Notes: generated from the letters alone by a model not told the origin. 64,000 nucleotides of DNA from Beijerinckiaceae bacterium (GCA_947370975.1 CANBNG010000004.1:1-64000), one strand, 5' to 3'; numbered from the stretch's first letter, positions 25,468 to 35,117 are shown. Made by a program: numbers and translations.

Positions 25468-26835
25468 TCAATCGATAGACAGCGACTTCAATTTCCGGTG
25501 AAGAGCCGAGCGTTCCATGCCGATAAACTCGGCTGTCCGCGAGATATTGCCGCCAAAGCGGCTGATCTGGGCGACCAGATATTCGCGCTCGAACACTTCG
25601 CGCGCATCCCGCAGTGGCAGGCTCATCAGCTTTTCGCCACCCGTGCCGTTGGGCGTCGTTGGCACGAGTGTGCCGATCTCGGAGGGCAGCATGTCGGCCG
25701 TGATCGTCGCCTCGGGCTCGCCGGCGGTGAGAATCATCAGGCGCTCAACATTGTTGCGCAGCTGTCGGATATTGCCCGGCCAATCATGGGACTGAAGCAC
25801 GGCCATGGCGTCCTCGCCGACATTGCGGCGCGGCATGCCCGTGGTCTGCGAGACCTGATCCATGAAAAAGGAAACGAGCTCGGGAATATCCTCACGCCGC
25901 TCCGAGAGCGAGGGCACGCGGATCGGCACCACCGAGAGCCGGTGGAAGAGATCCTCGCGGAAGACGCCTTGTGCAATCGCGGCTTGAAGATCGCGACTTG
26001 CGGAGGAAATGATGCGCACGTCGACATGGACGCGCGTCGCCCCGCCCACGCGCTGGAAATTCTGATCGACAAGGACGCGCAAGATCTTGCCCTGCGTTTC
26101 CTTTGGCATGTCGGACACTTCATCGAGATAAAGCGTGCCGCCGTGCGCCTCTTCAAGCGCGCCGACCTTGCGCATCCGTCCGTCGCCGCCCTCGGTGCCA
26201 AACAGCTCGACCTCCATCGATTCCGGCGTGATGGCTGCCGCATTCAACACAACGAAAGCACCTGTGGCGCGGTTCGAGGCGTCATGGATGGCGCGCGCGA
26301 CAAGCTCTTTGCCGGCGCCCGGAGACCCGGTGATGAGGATGCGCGAATTGGCCGGGGCGACACGCTCGATGATGCCGCGCAGCTGATTGATCGCGCTCGA
26401 TTTGCCGACGATGCGATTGGTCGCGCCGGACCGCGTTTTCAGATCCGTCAATTCGCGTTTCAGGCGCGAGGCCTCCAGTGCGCGGTCCGCGACGAGCACG
26501 AGACGGTCAGCCTTGAACGGCTTCTCAATGAAATCATATGCGCCAAGCCGAATGGCCGAGACCGCCGTCTCGATATTGCCGTGGCCCGAAATCATCACGA
26601 CGGGGAGCGTCGGATGTTGCTCCTTGATGACCTGCAGGATCTGCAAGCCATCGAGGCGCGAGCCCTGCAACCAGATATCGAGGAACACGAGGTGTGGGCG
26701 GCGCGCTTCAATCGCCGCCAGCGCCTCGTCGGAATTGCGCGCAGTCCGCGTGGAATGGCCTTCATCGGAAAGAATGCCCGAAACGCCTTCACGGATGTCC
26801 GCTTCGTCATCGACGATGAGAATATCGCTGAGCAT
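25468..26835 (-). CDS. ntrX: nitrogen regulation response regulator NtrX
   Basis: A 455-aa NtrC-class response regulator. The receiver domain has Asp53 (FLDIWL) as predicted phosphorylation site, the AAA+ domain a Walker A GSPGAGKEL, and the C-terminus a Fis-type HTH (GGNISRTAEFIGMERSALHRKL). The sigma-54 contact loop GAFTGA is not present; the equivalent stretch reads ELFGTEGGDGRMRKVGALEEA. This fits known alphaproteobacterial NtrX proteins that do not activate sigma-54. It lies 6 bases after ntrY, so the pair is one operon. Confidence 0.95.
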   Translation of the reverse strand: MLSDILIVDDEADIREGVSGILSDEGHSTRTARNSDEALAAIEARRPHLVFLDIWLQGSRLDGLQILQVIKEQHPTLPVVMISGHGNIETAVSAIRLGAYDFIEKPFKADRLVLVADRALEASRLKRELTDLKTRSGATNRIVGKSSAINQLRGIIERVAPANSRILITGSPGAGKELVARAIHDASNRATGAFVVLNAAAITPESMEVELFGTEGGDGRMRKVGALEEAHGGTLYLDEVSDMPKETQGKILRVLVDQNFQRVGGATRVHVDVRIISSASRDLQAAIAQGVFREDLFHRLSVVPIRVPSLSERREDIPELVSFFMDQVSQTTGMPRRNVGEDAMAVLQSHDWPGNIRQLRNNVERLMILTAGEPEATITADMLPSEIGTLVPTTPNGTGGEKLMSLPLRDAREVFEREYLVAQISRFGGNISRTAEFIGMERSALHRKLKSLSID

Positions 26836-26841
26836 GGTTCG

Positions 26842-29100
26842 TCACGCCTTCTCTTTGGAAGAAAAATGGGCGGCCGCCGCTGCGTCCGTTTCATCACGTT
26901 GCGTCATTGGAAAAAACAGCCGGACGCGCGCACCGCGTCCCCATTCCGCATCGAGCAATTCGATGCCGCCGCCATGATCTTCTAGAATCTTGGCGACAAT
27001 AGGCAGGCCAAGGCCAGTGCCTTCAGCGCGTGTCGTCATATAGGGCTCCAGCAAACGCTGCCTGTTCTCGGTCGGGAAACCAATGCCATTGTCACTGACC
27101 TCGATTGAGACCGTGCCCGCCGGGCTTTCAAAAACATGCACCTTGATCCGTGCGGGCTCGCTGTCCTCCGACTCGCGTGCAGCCAGACCCTCGGTCGCAT
27201 TCTTGATGATATTGGTGAGCGCCTGGGACAAAAGCCTGCGATCAAATTTCGCGCGCACGGGTTCATCTGGAATATCTTCGGAGAAGGACACCTCCGGATG
27301 CCCGACCTTCATCAGGAACAGCACCTGCTTTGCGGTGACCGTCACATCCTCTTCCTCAAGGCGCGGCTTGGGCGTGCGCGCGAAGGAGGAGAATTCATCG
27401 ACCATGCGCTTGATGTCATCGACCTGGCGCACGATCGTGTCAGTGCATTGATCGAAAATCTCGCGGTCCTGCGTAATCAGCTTGCCGTATTTACGCTTGA
27501 GGCGCTCGGCCGAAAGCTGGATCGGCGTCAGCGGATTCTTGATCTCATGCGCAATGCGCCGCGCCACATCCGCCCAGGCCGAGGTGCGCTGCGCGCTCAC
27601 GAGATCGGTAATGTCGTCCAGCGTCACGACGAAGGATTGCTCGACATGGGACGAGGGTTCGGTCGAGACGCGCACGTTGAAAATACGCTCGCGCCCGTTG
27701 CGCAAAATCGTGATCTGGCTCTGGTGCAGCCGCTGCCGCTTGTCCCTGGCTTCGGCCAAAGTCGTGGTCAATTCCGGGATCACCTGCTCGATAGGCTTGC
27801 CCGGCGCGCTTTCCGCACTGGTTTCTGATCCGTCGAGCAGCTTCACGGCCGATGGATTGAGCACCGTCACAAGGCCCGCCTGATCGATGCCGATCACGGC
27901 AGCCGGCACGCCCGAGAGCACGGCTTCGGTGAACAGGCGGCGCTCGTCGATAAGATTGCTCGCCGCGATCAATCTGTTTTGCTGCAGCCGCAATTCAGAG
28001 GTCATCTTGTTGAAGGTCTCGCCAAGATGGGCGAGGTCGCCCTCCGATTTATGCACCGGCACCTGCACATAGAGATTGCCCGAGGACACCTGGTCGGTTG
28101 CGGCAATGAGGCGGCGGATCGGGCTGACAAGGCGGCTGGCAAAGGACAGGCCGAGCCATGTCGCCGACAGAAGCATCACAAGCGCCAGCAGCACATACAT
28201 GGTCGCAAAGGCGATCTGGATATTGCGGCGATGGGCGTCGAAGGCCTCATAGAGCGCAATCAGACTTGCCGCCTGCGCGGGGAAATCGACCGCGAAAGGA
28301 TCGACCGGACGCGCCACATAGAGAAACGTATTGTCGATAGAGATGAGATCGCGCAAGGCGACGAATGTGCGGCCTTCATCAAGCACGAGACATAGCGGCT
28401 CGTTCTTCTTGGCATCATCGAAATCGGTGGGCTCGGGCGTGACCACCCTGCCCTCGGGATTCTCCGTATCGGCGCGTTCGAGCACGGTTCCATCGCGCGA
28501 CATCAGGACGGCGGTCGTGAAGCCCAGAATGCGCGCGCGGCCGTTGAAAAACTCACGAAACTTGTCGCGGTCGCTGTCATAGAAGGTGCGGATGCGGTCG
28601 AGATCGCTGGCAAGCAGACGCGATTCCTGCAGCAGCGAGCGGCATTGCGACTCGCGAAACAGACGCGCCGCCTCTGCGGTATTGAGTACGAACCCGCGCA
28701 CATCCTGCATGAAAGCCGGGTTGAGACTGCGCTCCAGCGTGATCGAGCCGACCACCGCGATGATGATCGCCGGCGCTGCGGCAATGCCGGAGAAGAGACC
28801 GACAATCCTGACATGCAGCCCGGCGCCCGCCGCGCCCGCGCGATAGGCGCGCACCAGCCGCCAGACCTCGCCGACGAGCAGGCCAAACAGCAGGAGAATG
28901 ATGATCGCATTGGCGAGAAAGAGGCTGAGAACGACGCTGGTCGTGGGCGCAATCGGCGTGTAATCGGCAAAAATGAGGACTGTGCCAATGCCCAGCGCCA
29001 CGGCGAGTGTCACGATCACCGGCCCGAAACGGGCAAGGAACCGCCGCTCGCCCTGATAGACGGCGGGCTTTTTCCCCTGCGCTGTGTCAGCAGATCCCAT
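26842..29100 (-). CDS. ntrY: nitrogen regulation sensor histidine kinase NtrY
   Basis: A 752-aa membrane sensor kinase, cognate of NtrX. Three N-terminal transmembrane segments lie within about the first 130 residues. A periplasmic sensing region follows, then a fourth TM (YVLLALVMLLSATWLGLSF), HAMP, a PAS domain, DHp with the H-box AHEIKNPLTPIQLSAERL, N-box NIIKNATEGL and G-box EGTGLGLPIV. The frame is open 55 codons further up, but I chose the ATG at 29100, which has GAGG five to six bases upstream. An intrinsic terminator (29264-29300) separates it from ntrC, so ntrYX has its own promoter. Confidence 0.95.
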   Translation of the reverse strand: MGSADTAQGKKPAVYQGERRFLARFGPVIVTLAVALGIGTVLIFADYTPIAPTTSVVLSLFLANAIIILLLFGLLVGEVWRLVRAYRAGAAGAGLHVRIVGLFSGIAAAPAIIIAVVGSITLERSLNPAFMQDVRGFVLNTAEAARLFRESQCRSLLQESRLLASDLDRIRTFYDSDRDKFREFFNGRARILGFTTAVLMSRDGTVLERADTENPEGRVVTPEPTDFDDAKKNEPLCLVLDEGRTFVALRDLISIDNTFLYVARPVDPFAVDFPAQAASLIALYEAFDAHRRNIQIAFATMYVLLALVMLLSATWLGLSFASRLVSPIRRLIAATDQVSSGNLYVQVPVHKSEGDLAHLGETFNKMTSELRLQQNRLIAASNLIDERRLFTEAVLSGVPAAVIGIDQAGLVTVLNPSAVKLLDGSETSAESAPGKPIEQVIPELTTTLAEARDKRQRLHQSQITILRNGRERIFNVRVSTEPSSHVEQSFVVTLDDITDLVSAQRTSAWADVARRIAHEIKNPLTPIQLSAERLKRKYGKLITQDREIFDQCTDTIVRQVDDIKRMVDEFSSFARTPKPRLEEEDVTVTAKQVLFLMKVGHPEVSFSEDIPDEPVRAKFDRRLLSQALTNIIKNATEGLAARESEDSEPARIKVHVFESPAGTVSIEVSDNGIGFPTENRQRLLEPYMTTRAEGTGLGLPIVAKILEDHGGGIELLDAEWGRGARVRLFFPMTQRDETDAAAAAHFSSKEKA

Positions 29101-29263
29101 AGGCCCTCGTGTCTTCACCGGCAAAACGGTCGCCCGGGTGCTAACGCACGCCATGCCACAAATAGCGTGGCATTCATACAACGGTGTTGCCAGATTGCGA
29201 CAAAATTGGGAGCGGCGCGCCAAATATCGACGCTCCGCCCACAATTTTCGGAGGGAATGTAAC

Positions 29264-29300
29264 AAAAAAAGGGCGACGGACCCGAAGGTCGCCGCCCTTT
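29264..29300 (-). terminator. intrinsic terminator downstream of ntrC
   Basis: On the minus strand a GC-rich, slightly imperfect stem (GGGCGGCGACC with GGTCCGTCGCCC, tetraloop TTCG) is followed by seven T residues. It begins about 20 bases after the ntrC stop and lies before ntrY. Confidence 0.8.
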
Positions 29301-29320
29301 TGTTGGAAATGTGCCGCTGG

Positions 29321-30808
29321 CTAGCGCGGTGAGCGCATCAGCCGAATGTCGAGATCCCGCACCTTCTTGCGCAAAGTGTTGCGGTTGAGCCCGAGCAATT
29401 CGGCCGCCTTGATCTGGTTGCCGCGCGTGGCCGACAACGCCGCCGAGATCAACGGATATTCAATTTCGCGCAAAATGCGGTGATAGAGGCCGGGCGGGGG
29501 CAATTGCTCGCCATGGGTCCGGAACAGCGCGCCCAGATGATGCTCGACGGACGCCGCAAGCGTCGAATCGTCATCCATCGGAGCACTGCTGGAGGTTGGG
29601 CCCGGTAATGTGGTGGCCGAAACGCCGGTCTGGCGGCTGACGAGAGGTGCATCATGCCCAAGTTCGGCCTCGACCAGCTGGTCGGTCACCAGTTCCTGCG
29701 GATAGAGCGCAGCCAGGCGGCGGATCAGGTTTTCAAGTTCGCGAATATTGCCCGGCCAGCGATAGCGCTTCATGCGCTCGAGCGCCGCGCCTTCCATGTG
29801 TTTCATGGGCAGGCCTTCGGCAGCCGCATGTTTGAAGAAATGCCGCACGAGATCGGGCACATCCTCGGTGCGCTCGCGCAAGGGTGGCAGGCGCAGCGGC
29901 ACGACGTTCAGGCGGAAAAACAGATCCTCGCGGAAGAGGCCCTGCTGGATGAGGATGCGGAGATCCTTGTTGGTCGCCGCCACGATGCGGACATTGGTCT
30001 TGATCGCCGTGCGGCCGCCAACGGTCGTATATTCGCCCTGCTGCAAGACACGCAGCAGGCGCGTTTGTGCTTCCATCGGCATGTCGCCGATTTCATCAAG
30101 AAAGAGCGTGCCGCTTTCAGCCTGTTCGAAACGGCCGGCCGACCGGGAATTGGCGCCAGTGAAAGCGCCCTTCTCATGGCCGAACAATTCGCTTTCGATC
30201 AGGTCGCGCGGAATGGCCGCCATGTTGATCGCCACAAACGGACCTTCGCGACGCTTGCCGTAATCATGCAGCGCGCGGGCGACAAGTTCCTTGCCGGTGC
30301 CGGACTCGCCTGTGATCATGACCGTCAGATCGGTCTGCATCAGGCGCGCAAGCGTGCGGTAGATTTCCTGCATGGCGGGCGAACGCCCGACCAGCGGCAT
30401 GCCCTCGATCTCCTCGGGCTTCTCGCGCGGCACGCGCACACGCGGCTCGCTCATGGCGCGGCCGACGATGGTGACGAGTTCTTTCAGATCGAAGGGCTTG
30501 GGCAGATAATCGTAAGCCCCGCGCTCGGACGCCTTGATGGCGGTCATGAATGTGTTCTGCGCGCTCATCACGATGATTGGCAGGTCTGGGCGCAGGCTCT
30601 TGATGCGCGGCAGGAGCTCGAAGGCGTTTTCGTCGGGCATGACCACGTCAGTGATGACGAGATCCCCTTCTCCGGCCTGAACCCAGCGCCACAGCGTTCC
30701 GGCCGTGCCTGTCACGCGCACCTCATATCCGGCCCGTGTAAGCGCCTGGCTCAACACGGTGCGGATCGCTGCGTCGTCGTCGGCAACGAGGATATTTCCA
30801 GTCGCCAT
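29321..30808 (-). CDS. ntrC: nitrogen regulation response regulator NtrC (GlnG)
   Basis: A 495-aa sigma-54-dependent activator of nitrogen assimilation genes. The receiver domain carries the canonical Asp54 (TDVVMP). The AAA+ domain has Walker A GESGTGKEL, an intact GAFTGA loop (EKGAFTGANSRSAGR) and the FLDEIGDMP Walker B. The C-terminal Fis-type HTH reads GNQIKAAELLGLNRNTLRKK. The start at 30808 gives the usual NtrC N-terminus; the open frame further upstream overlaps ntrB and is not used. ntrB ends 64 bases upstream, and a terminator follows. Confidence 0.97.
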   Translation of the reverse strand: MATGNILVADDDAAIRTVLSQALTRAGYEVRVTGTAGTLWRWVQAGEGDLVITDVVMPDENAFELLPRIKSLRPDLPIIVMSAQNTFMTAIKASERGAYDYLPKPFDLKELVTIVGRAMSEPRVRVPREKPEEIEGMPLVGRSPAMQEIYRTLARLMQTDLTVMITGESGTGKELVARALHDYGKRREGPFVAINMAAIPRDLIESELFGHEKGAFTGANSRSAGRFEQAESGTLFLDEIGDMPMEAQTRLLRVLQQGEYTTVGGRTAIKTNVRIVAATNKDLRILIQQGLFREDLFFRLNVVPLRLPPLRERTEDVPDLVRHFFKHAAAEGLPMKHMEGAALERMKRYRWPGNIRELENLIRRLAALYPQELVTDQLVEAELGHDAPLVSRQTGVSATTLPGPTSSSAPMDDDSTLAASVEHHLGALFRTHGEQLPPPGLYHRILREIEYPLISAALSATRGNQIKAAELLGLNRNTLRKKVRDLDIRLMRSPR

Positions 30809-30872
30809 GTGCCCTATTCTCCTCAAGCCGCTTCTGCGGCAGATCAGCAATGCGAGGCCCTCGGGCCTTGTC

Positions 30873-32018
30873 TCATTCCGCCCCAGATCGCCCGTCAGTC
30901 GGGGTGAACATGGGAAGCAGAACCCGGAAGGTGGTTCTGCGCGGGTGAGACTCGCATTCGACGATGCCGCCGTGATCACCAATGATCTTTGCAACAAGTG
31001 CAAGACCGAGGCCAGTTCCCGAGGACTTGTTGCTGACGAAGGGGTCGAAGAGATGCGCGGCAATGTCAGGCGCAACGCCCGGACCATTGTCGTGCACGCA
31101 GAATTCCAGCGGCAGGCTGACCGGGGCGCTGGCGCCCGGCGTCTTCAAGCGGACACCCGGCTTGAAGGCCGTCGTCAGCTCGATCTGCCCGTCAATCGCA
31201 TCCTCGCCAATGGCTTCGGCGGCGTTCTTCACGAGGTTTAGAAAGACCTGCACAAGCTGGTCGCGGTTGGCAAAGACCGGCGGCAAGGAGGGATCGTAGC
31301 TCTCGGCAATGCGCAAATGGCGGGCAAAGCCCGCTCTGGCGACGCGCTTCACATGGTCGAGCACGGAATGGATATTGACGCTCTCGCGCTCGATCGGCCG
31401 CTCGTCGGAAAAGGCCTCCATCCGGTCGACAAGCTTCACGATGCGGTCCGTCTCATCGCAGATGAGGCGGGTCAGCTCGCGGTCTTCCTCAGAGAGGTCA
31501 GGCTCAAGCAATTGGGCCGCGCCGCGAATGCCAGACAGTGGATTCTTGATCTCGTGAGCCAGCATGGAGGCCAGCGCAGTGACTGATCGAGCTGCACCGC
31601 GATGCGTCAATTGCCTGTCCATTTTATCGGCAATTGTACGTTCTTGCAGCATAATGACTACGCCATCGCCACCCGCAGAGAGCGGCGCGGTGTTGATGTC
31701 TACAATTCGCTCTGCGCCGATCCGGGGCGTTCCGATGTCCACCCTATATTCATTGACCACCGCCCCGCGCGCGAGCGAATGCTCGACTGCCGACAGGAGG
31801 GGGGAGCCGAAGGGCAGGATATCCTCAAGCTTCAGCCGCAGCAGCAGCGTGCGGCTCAATTCGAAAAAGGTCTCGGCGGCGACATTGGCGTCGCAGATCC
31901 GGCCATCGGCCGCAACCGCCAGCACGGGGTGCGGAAGCCCGTTGAACAGGGTCTGCGCGGTGGGTGCGAAAGGCCCGCGGGCCTCGGCACGCCGGAGGGA
32001 GGAGCGTTCGTTCGACAT
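30873..32018 (-). CDS. ntrB: nitrogen regulation sensor kinase NtrB (GlnL)
   Basis: A 381-aa cytosolic histidine kinase/phosphatase for NtrC, controlled by PII in studied systems. It has an N-terminal PAS domain (about residues 20-130), the H-box MLAHEIKNPLSGIRGAAQLL with the phospho-His near residue 155, N-box NLVKNAAEAI, and G-boxes HDNGPGV and GTGLGLALV. It has no transmembrane segment, as expected. It begins three bases after dusB ends, so dusB-ntrB-ntrC form one operon. Confidence 0.96.
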   Translation of the reverse strand: MSNERSSLRRAEARGPFAPTAQTLFNGLPHPVLAVAADGRICDANVAAETFFELSRTLLLRLKLEDILPFGSPLLSAVEHSLARGAVVNEYRVDIGTPRIGAERIVDINTAPLSAGGDGVVIMLQERTIADKMDRQLTHRGAARSVTALASMLAHEIKNPLSGIRGAAQLLEPDLSEEDRELTRLICDETDRIVKLVDRMEAFSDERPIERESVNIHSVLDHVKRVARAGFARHLRIAESYDPSLPPVFANRDQLVQVFLNLVKNAAEAIGEDAIDGQIELTTAFKPGVRLKTPGASAPVSLPLEFCVHDNGPGVAPDIAAHLFDPFVSNKSSGTGLGLALVAKIIGDHGGIVECESHPRRTTFRVLLPMFTPTDGRSGAE

Positions 32019-32021
32019 GGC

Positions 32022-33119
32022 TCAGGCCGCCGCAGCGCCAGGGGCGCATTCGAGGAAGGACGTGACGGGCGCAGGGCTCGTCCCGTCAAAGAAGGAAGCC
32101 AGCAAGGCTTTGGCCTCGCTCACGCTTTCGGTGGTTACGAGGCGCATACGGTCCGATGCGCGAGCCGGACTTCCAGCCCCCGCATGGTCGGCATAAGCGG
32201 CCAGATGCTTGCGCGCATGGCGCAGGCCCGGAAGCGCGCCCATCAGCGCCACCAGCGTTTCGAGATGCTCCACAGCCGCCAAGGAGCGCTCCGCAGCTTT
32301 CGGGCTCAACCCCTGCAACCCGCCCAGCGCGCGGGCGATTTCGCCCACAAGCCAGGGACGGCCCAGCGCCGCCCGGCCAATCATCACGCCATCGGCGCCA
32401 GATGCCGCCAGCATGGCCTTCGCATCGACGGGTGTCGCGCAATCGCCATTGGCGATCAGAGGTATCGTAATGGCCTCACGCACGGCGCGGATCGCCGTCC
32501 AATCTGCCTGGCCCTTGTAGAATTGCATCCGGGTGCGGCCATGCACAGTCACCAACTGAATACCCTCGGCTTGCGCCCGGCGGGCCAGTTCTGGCGCGTT
32601 GCGGCTGGCATCATCCCAACCGAGGCGCATTTTCAATGTCACGGGAATTTTCGTCGCCTGCACGCTCGCGCGCACCAGCAGGATGGCATGATCGAGATCG
32701 CGCATCAGCGCAGAGCCCGCATAGCCGCCGGTTACTCGCTTGGCCGGGCAACCCATATTGATATCGACCATTGCCGCACCGGAGGCTTCAGCCAGCCGCG
32801 CCGCCTCCCCCATCCAGTAGGGATCGCAGCCGGCAATCTGCACGACATGGGGAGCAACCCCCTCGCCTTCGGCGCGGATGCGCGTTTCTTCATCGCCTCG
32901 GACGTAATCGTCCGAGGCCACCATTTCCGAAACCACGAGAGAAGCGCCAAAGCGGCGCGCGATGCGGCGCATTCCGACATCGGTCACGCCCGACATGGGC
33001 GCGAGGATCGCGCGCCCGTCGAGGACGAGGGAGCCGACCGAAATCGGGGCACGCGCGCTAGCCAATTGCGGGGCGGAGCTGCCTAATTGATGGGCATTTT
33101 CATGCATAAGCGGGATCAT
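32022..33119 (-). CDS. dusB: tRNA-dihydrouridine synthase DusB
   Basis: FMN-dependent reductase that makes dihydrouridine in tRNA. The TIM barrel opens with LAPMSGVTDVGMRRIARRFG. The active-site cysteine is in INMGCPAKRV, and the KMRLGWDD, HGRTRMQFYKG and NGDC motifs bind FMN or tRNA. The start at 33119 (MIPLMHEN) has AAAGG about five bases upstream; the ATG at 33107 is an alternative. dusB heading ntrBC is a long-known arrangement (the nifR3-ntrBC operon of rhizobia). Confidence 0.94.
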   Translation of the reverse strand: MIPLMHENAHQLGSSAPQLASARAPISVGSLVLDGRAILAPMSGVTDVGMRRIARRFGASLVVSEMVASDDYVRGDEETRIRAEGEGVAPHVVQIAGCDPYWMGEAARLAEASGAAMVDINMGCPAKRVTGGYAGSALMRDLDHAILLVRASVQATKIPVTLKMRLGWDDASRNAPELARRAQAEGIQLVTVHGRTRMQFYKGQADWTAIRAVREAITIPLIANGDCATPVDAKAMLAASGADGVMIGRAALGRPWLVGEIARALGGLQGLSPKAAERSLAAVEHLETLVALMGALPGLRHARKHLAAYADHAGAGSPARASDRMRLVTTESVSEAKALLASFFDGTSPAPVTSFLECAPGAAAA

Positions 33120-33200
33120 AGCGCCTTTTGTGCGCTGCGCAACGCAAGCATAAGGGTGCAGTCCACGACTTTTGGCCTGCACCCTGCCCTGATTTTAGTC

Positions 33201-34484
33201 TCAGACCAGAGCCTTGAGCGCTGCGCGGCCGGCGTAGCGGGCCTGCGAGCCAAGCTCTTCCTCAATGCGGATGAGCTGGTTGTATTTGGCCAGTCTGTCG
33301 GAGCGCGCGAGCGAGCCGGTCTTGATCTGTCCGCAATTGGTGGCAACCGCGAGATCGGCGATGGTCGCATCTTCGGTTTCACCCGAACGATGCGACATGA
33401 CGGCCGTATAGGCCGCGCGCTGCGCCATTTCGACGGCGGCCAGCGTCTCGGTCAGCGAGCCGATCTGGTTGACCTTCACGAGGATCGAATTGCCCACGCC
33501 CTCGGCAATGCCGCGCGACAGGCGGGTGACATTGGTGACGAAGAGATCGTCGCCCACCAGCTGGCACTTGCTGCCGATCTTGTCGGTCAGCAGCTTCCAG
33601 CCCGCCCAATCGTCCTCGGCCATGCCGTCTTCGATGCTGGCGATCGGATAGGCGGCCACGAGGCCGGCCAGATAATCGACCTGCTGTTCGATGGAGCGTG
33701 TTTTGCCTTCACCCTCATAGTGATAGGCATTGCTCTTGAAGAATTCAGTTGAAGCGCAATCGAGGCCGAGCATCATGTCATGCCCCGGCTTGAAGCCGGC
33801 CTGTTCGATGGCCTTCATGCAGAAATCGAGCGCGGCTTCGGCTGACGGGAGATTGGGGGCAAAGCCGCCCTCGTCGCCGACATTGGTGTTATGGCCGGCC
33901 TTCTTCAGCGCGCCCTTGAGAACGTGGAACACTTCCGCGCCCCAGCGCACCGCTTCGCGCACGTTGGGCGCACCGACCGGCAGGATCATGAATTCCTGGA
34001 AGTCGATTGGGTTGTCGGCATGCATGCCGCCATTGACGATGTTCATCATCGGAACAGGCAGCACGCGGGCCTGTGTGCCACCGATATAGCGATAGAGCGG
34101 CAGGCCGGAGGCATCGGCCGCTGCCTTGGCGACCGCCATCGAGACGCCGAGAATGGCGTTGGCGCCAAGACGCGCCTTGTTCGGGGTGCCGTCGAGTTCG
34201 ATCATCGTTTCATCGATGAGAACCTGGTCTTCGGCATCAAGGCCGCCGATGGCGGCATAAATCTCGTCATGAATGGAGGCTACCGCCTTCAGCACGCCCT
34301 TGCCGCCAAAGCGGGCCTTGTCGCCATCGCGCAGCTCGACCGCCTCATGCGCGCCCGTGGATGCGCCCGAGGGCACAGCCGCGCGGCCCATCGAGCCGTC
34401 TTCGAGGATGACATCGACTTCAACCGTGGGATTGCCACGGCTGTCCATGATCTCGCGGGCGATGATATCGACGATAACGGTCAT
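33201..34484 (-). CDS. eno: enolase
   Basis: Glycolytic 2-phosphoglycerate dehydratase of 427 aa, normal length. Visible motifs are SRGNPTVEVDV at the N-terminus, SGASTG with the mobile-loop serine, GDDLFVTN metal-binding, the catalytic-Lys ILVKVNQIGSLTET and SHRSGETED. It is the last gene of a minus-strand run with dusB 81 bases further on. Its upstream region is shared with the divergent queF and contains a perfect hairpin. Confidence 0.98.
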   Translation of the reverse strand: MTVIVDIIAREIMDSRGNPTVEVDVILEDGSMGRAAVPSGASTGAHEAVELRDGDKARFGGKGVLKAVASIHDEIYAAIGGLDAEDQVLIDETMIELDGTPNKARLGANAILGVSMAVAKAAADASGLPLYRYIGGTQARVLPVPMMNIVNGGMHADNPIDFQEFMILPVGAPNVREAVRWGAEVFHVLKGALKKAGHNTNVGDEGGFAPNLPSAEAALDFCMKAIEQAGFKPGHDMMLGLDCASTEFFKSNAYHYEGEGKTRSIEQQVDYLAGLVAAYPIASIEDGMAEDDWAGWKLLTDKIGSKCQLVGDDLFVTNVTRLSRGIAEGVGNSILVKVNQIGSLTETLAAVEMAQRAAYTAVMSHRSGETEDATIADLAVATNCGQIKTGSLARSDRLAKYNQLIRIEEELGSQARYAGRAALKALV

Positions 34485-34562
34485 TGGGGCTCCTGGTGGC
34501 AGTTGAGAACTCTTGCCGCCTTTTAGGCGAAAGCCTGCCCTCGGGGAAGAGCAGCAGGCCCC

Positions 34563-34588
34563 GTTGTCATCGAAAGGTTGATGACAAC
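34563..34588. promoter_or_regulatory. perfect 9-bp inverted repeat between eno and queF
   Basis: GTTGTCATC and GATGACAAC flank an 8-base loop GAAAGGTT. There is no T-tract on either strand, so it is not an intrinsic terminator. It lies about 75 bases before each of the divergent start codons. It could be an operator for one gene or a leader hairpin of queF; it does not match the preQ1 riboswitch pattern I know. Confidence 0.45.
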
Positions 34589-34636
34589 CGCCGAAGGGCT
34601 TAAACGGAGCGCGCCCCCGCCTCCCAGGGGCCGCAG

Positions 34637-35113
34637 ATGCGAGATCCTCTTATGGCAAGCATACCCGGCACGCCGAAACAGCTCGGCCAGCATGTTCCCA
34701 TGCCCAACTCGCCCGAAGAGGCGCAATTGGAACGGGTGCCCAACCCCCATCCCGGCACAAATTATCTGGCGCGCTTCACCTCGCCGGAATTCACCTCGCT
34801 GTGCCCCGTCACGGGCCAGCCGGATTTCGCGCATATCGTCATCGATTATGTGCCGGGCGACTGGCTCGTCGAATCGAAGTCGCTGAAGCTCTATCTGTCG
34901 TCCTTCCGCAATCACGGCGCCTTCCATGAGGATTGCACGATCCGGATCGCCAAGGATCTCGCCGCATTGCTGGAGCCCAAATGGCTGCGCATCGGTGGCT
35001 ATTGGTATCCGCGCGGCGGCATTCCGATCGATGTGTTCTGGCAGACGGGCGAAGCCCCCGCGGGCACATGGATTCCCGATCAGGGCGTGCCGGGCTATCG
35101 CGGCCGGGGTTGA
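34637..35113 (+). CDS. queF: preQ0 reductase QueF (NADPH-dependent 7-cyano-7-deazaguanine reductase)
   Basis: Reduces preQ0 to preQ1 in queuosine synthesis. It is the short, unimodular QueF type of about 158 aa. The catalytic cysteine is in FTSLCPVTGQPDFAH, and the QueF signature ESKSLKLYLSSFRNHGAFHE and the GGYWYPRGGIPIDVF stretch are both present. AGGGG lies six bases before the ATG at 34637; the ATG at 34652 (MASIPG) fits homologues equally well. It stands alone, divergent from eno. Confidence 0.95.
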   Translation: MRDPLMASIPGTPKQLGQHVPMPNSPEEAQLERVPNPHPGTNYLARFTSPEFTSLCPVTGQPDFAHIVIDYVPGDWLVESKSLKLYLSSFRNHGAFHEDCTIRIAKDLAALLEPKWLRIGGYWYPRGGIPIDVFWQTGEAPAGTWIPDQGVPGYRGRG

Positions 35114-35117
35114 GCCG

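Noticed and set aside
34485..34636. preQ1 riboswitch before queF
   Set aside because: The hairpin present does not show the small H-type pseudoknot layout with an A-rich tail known for preQ1-I; no evidence for the other classes.
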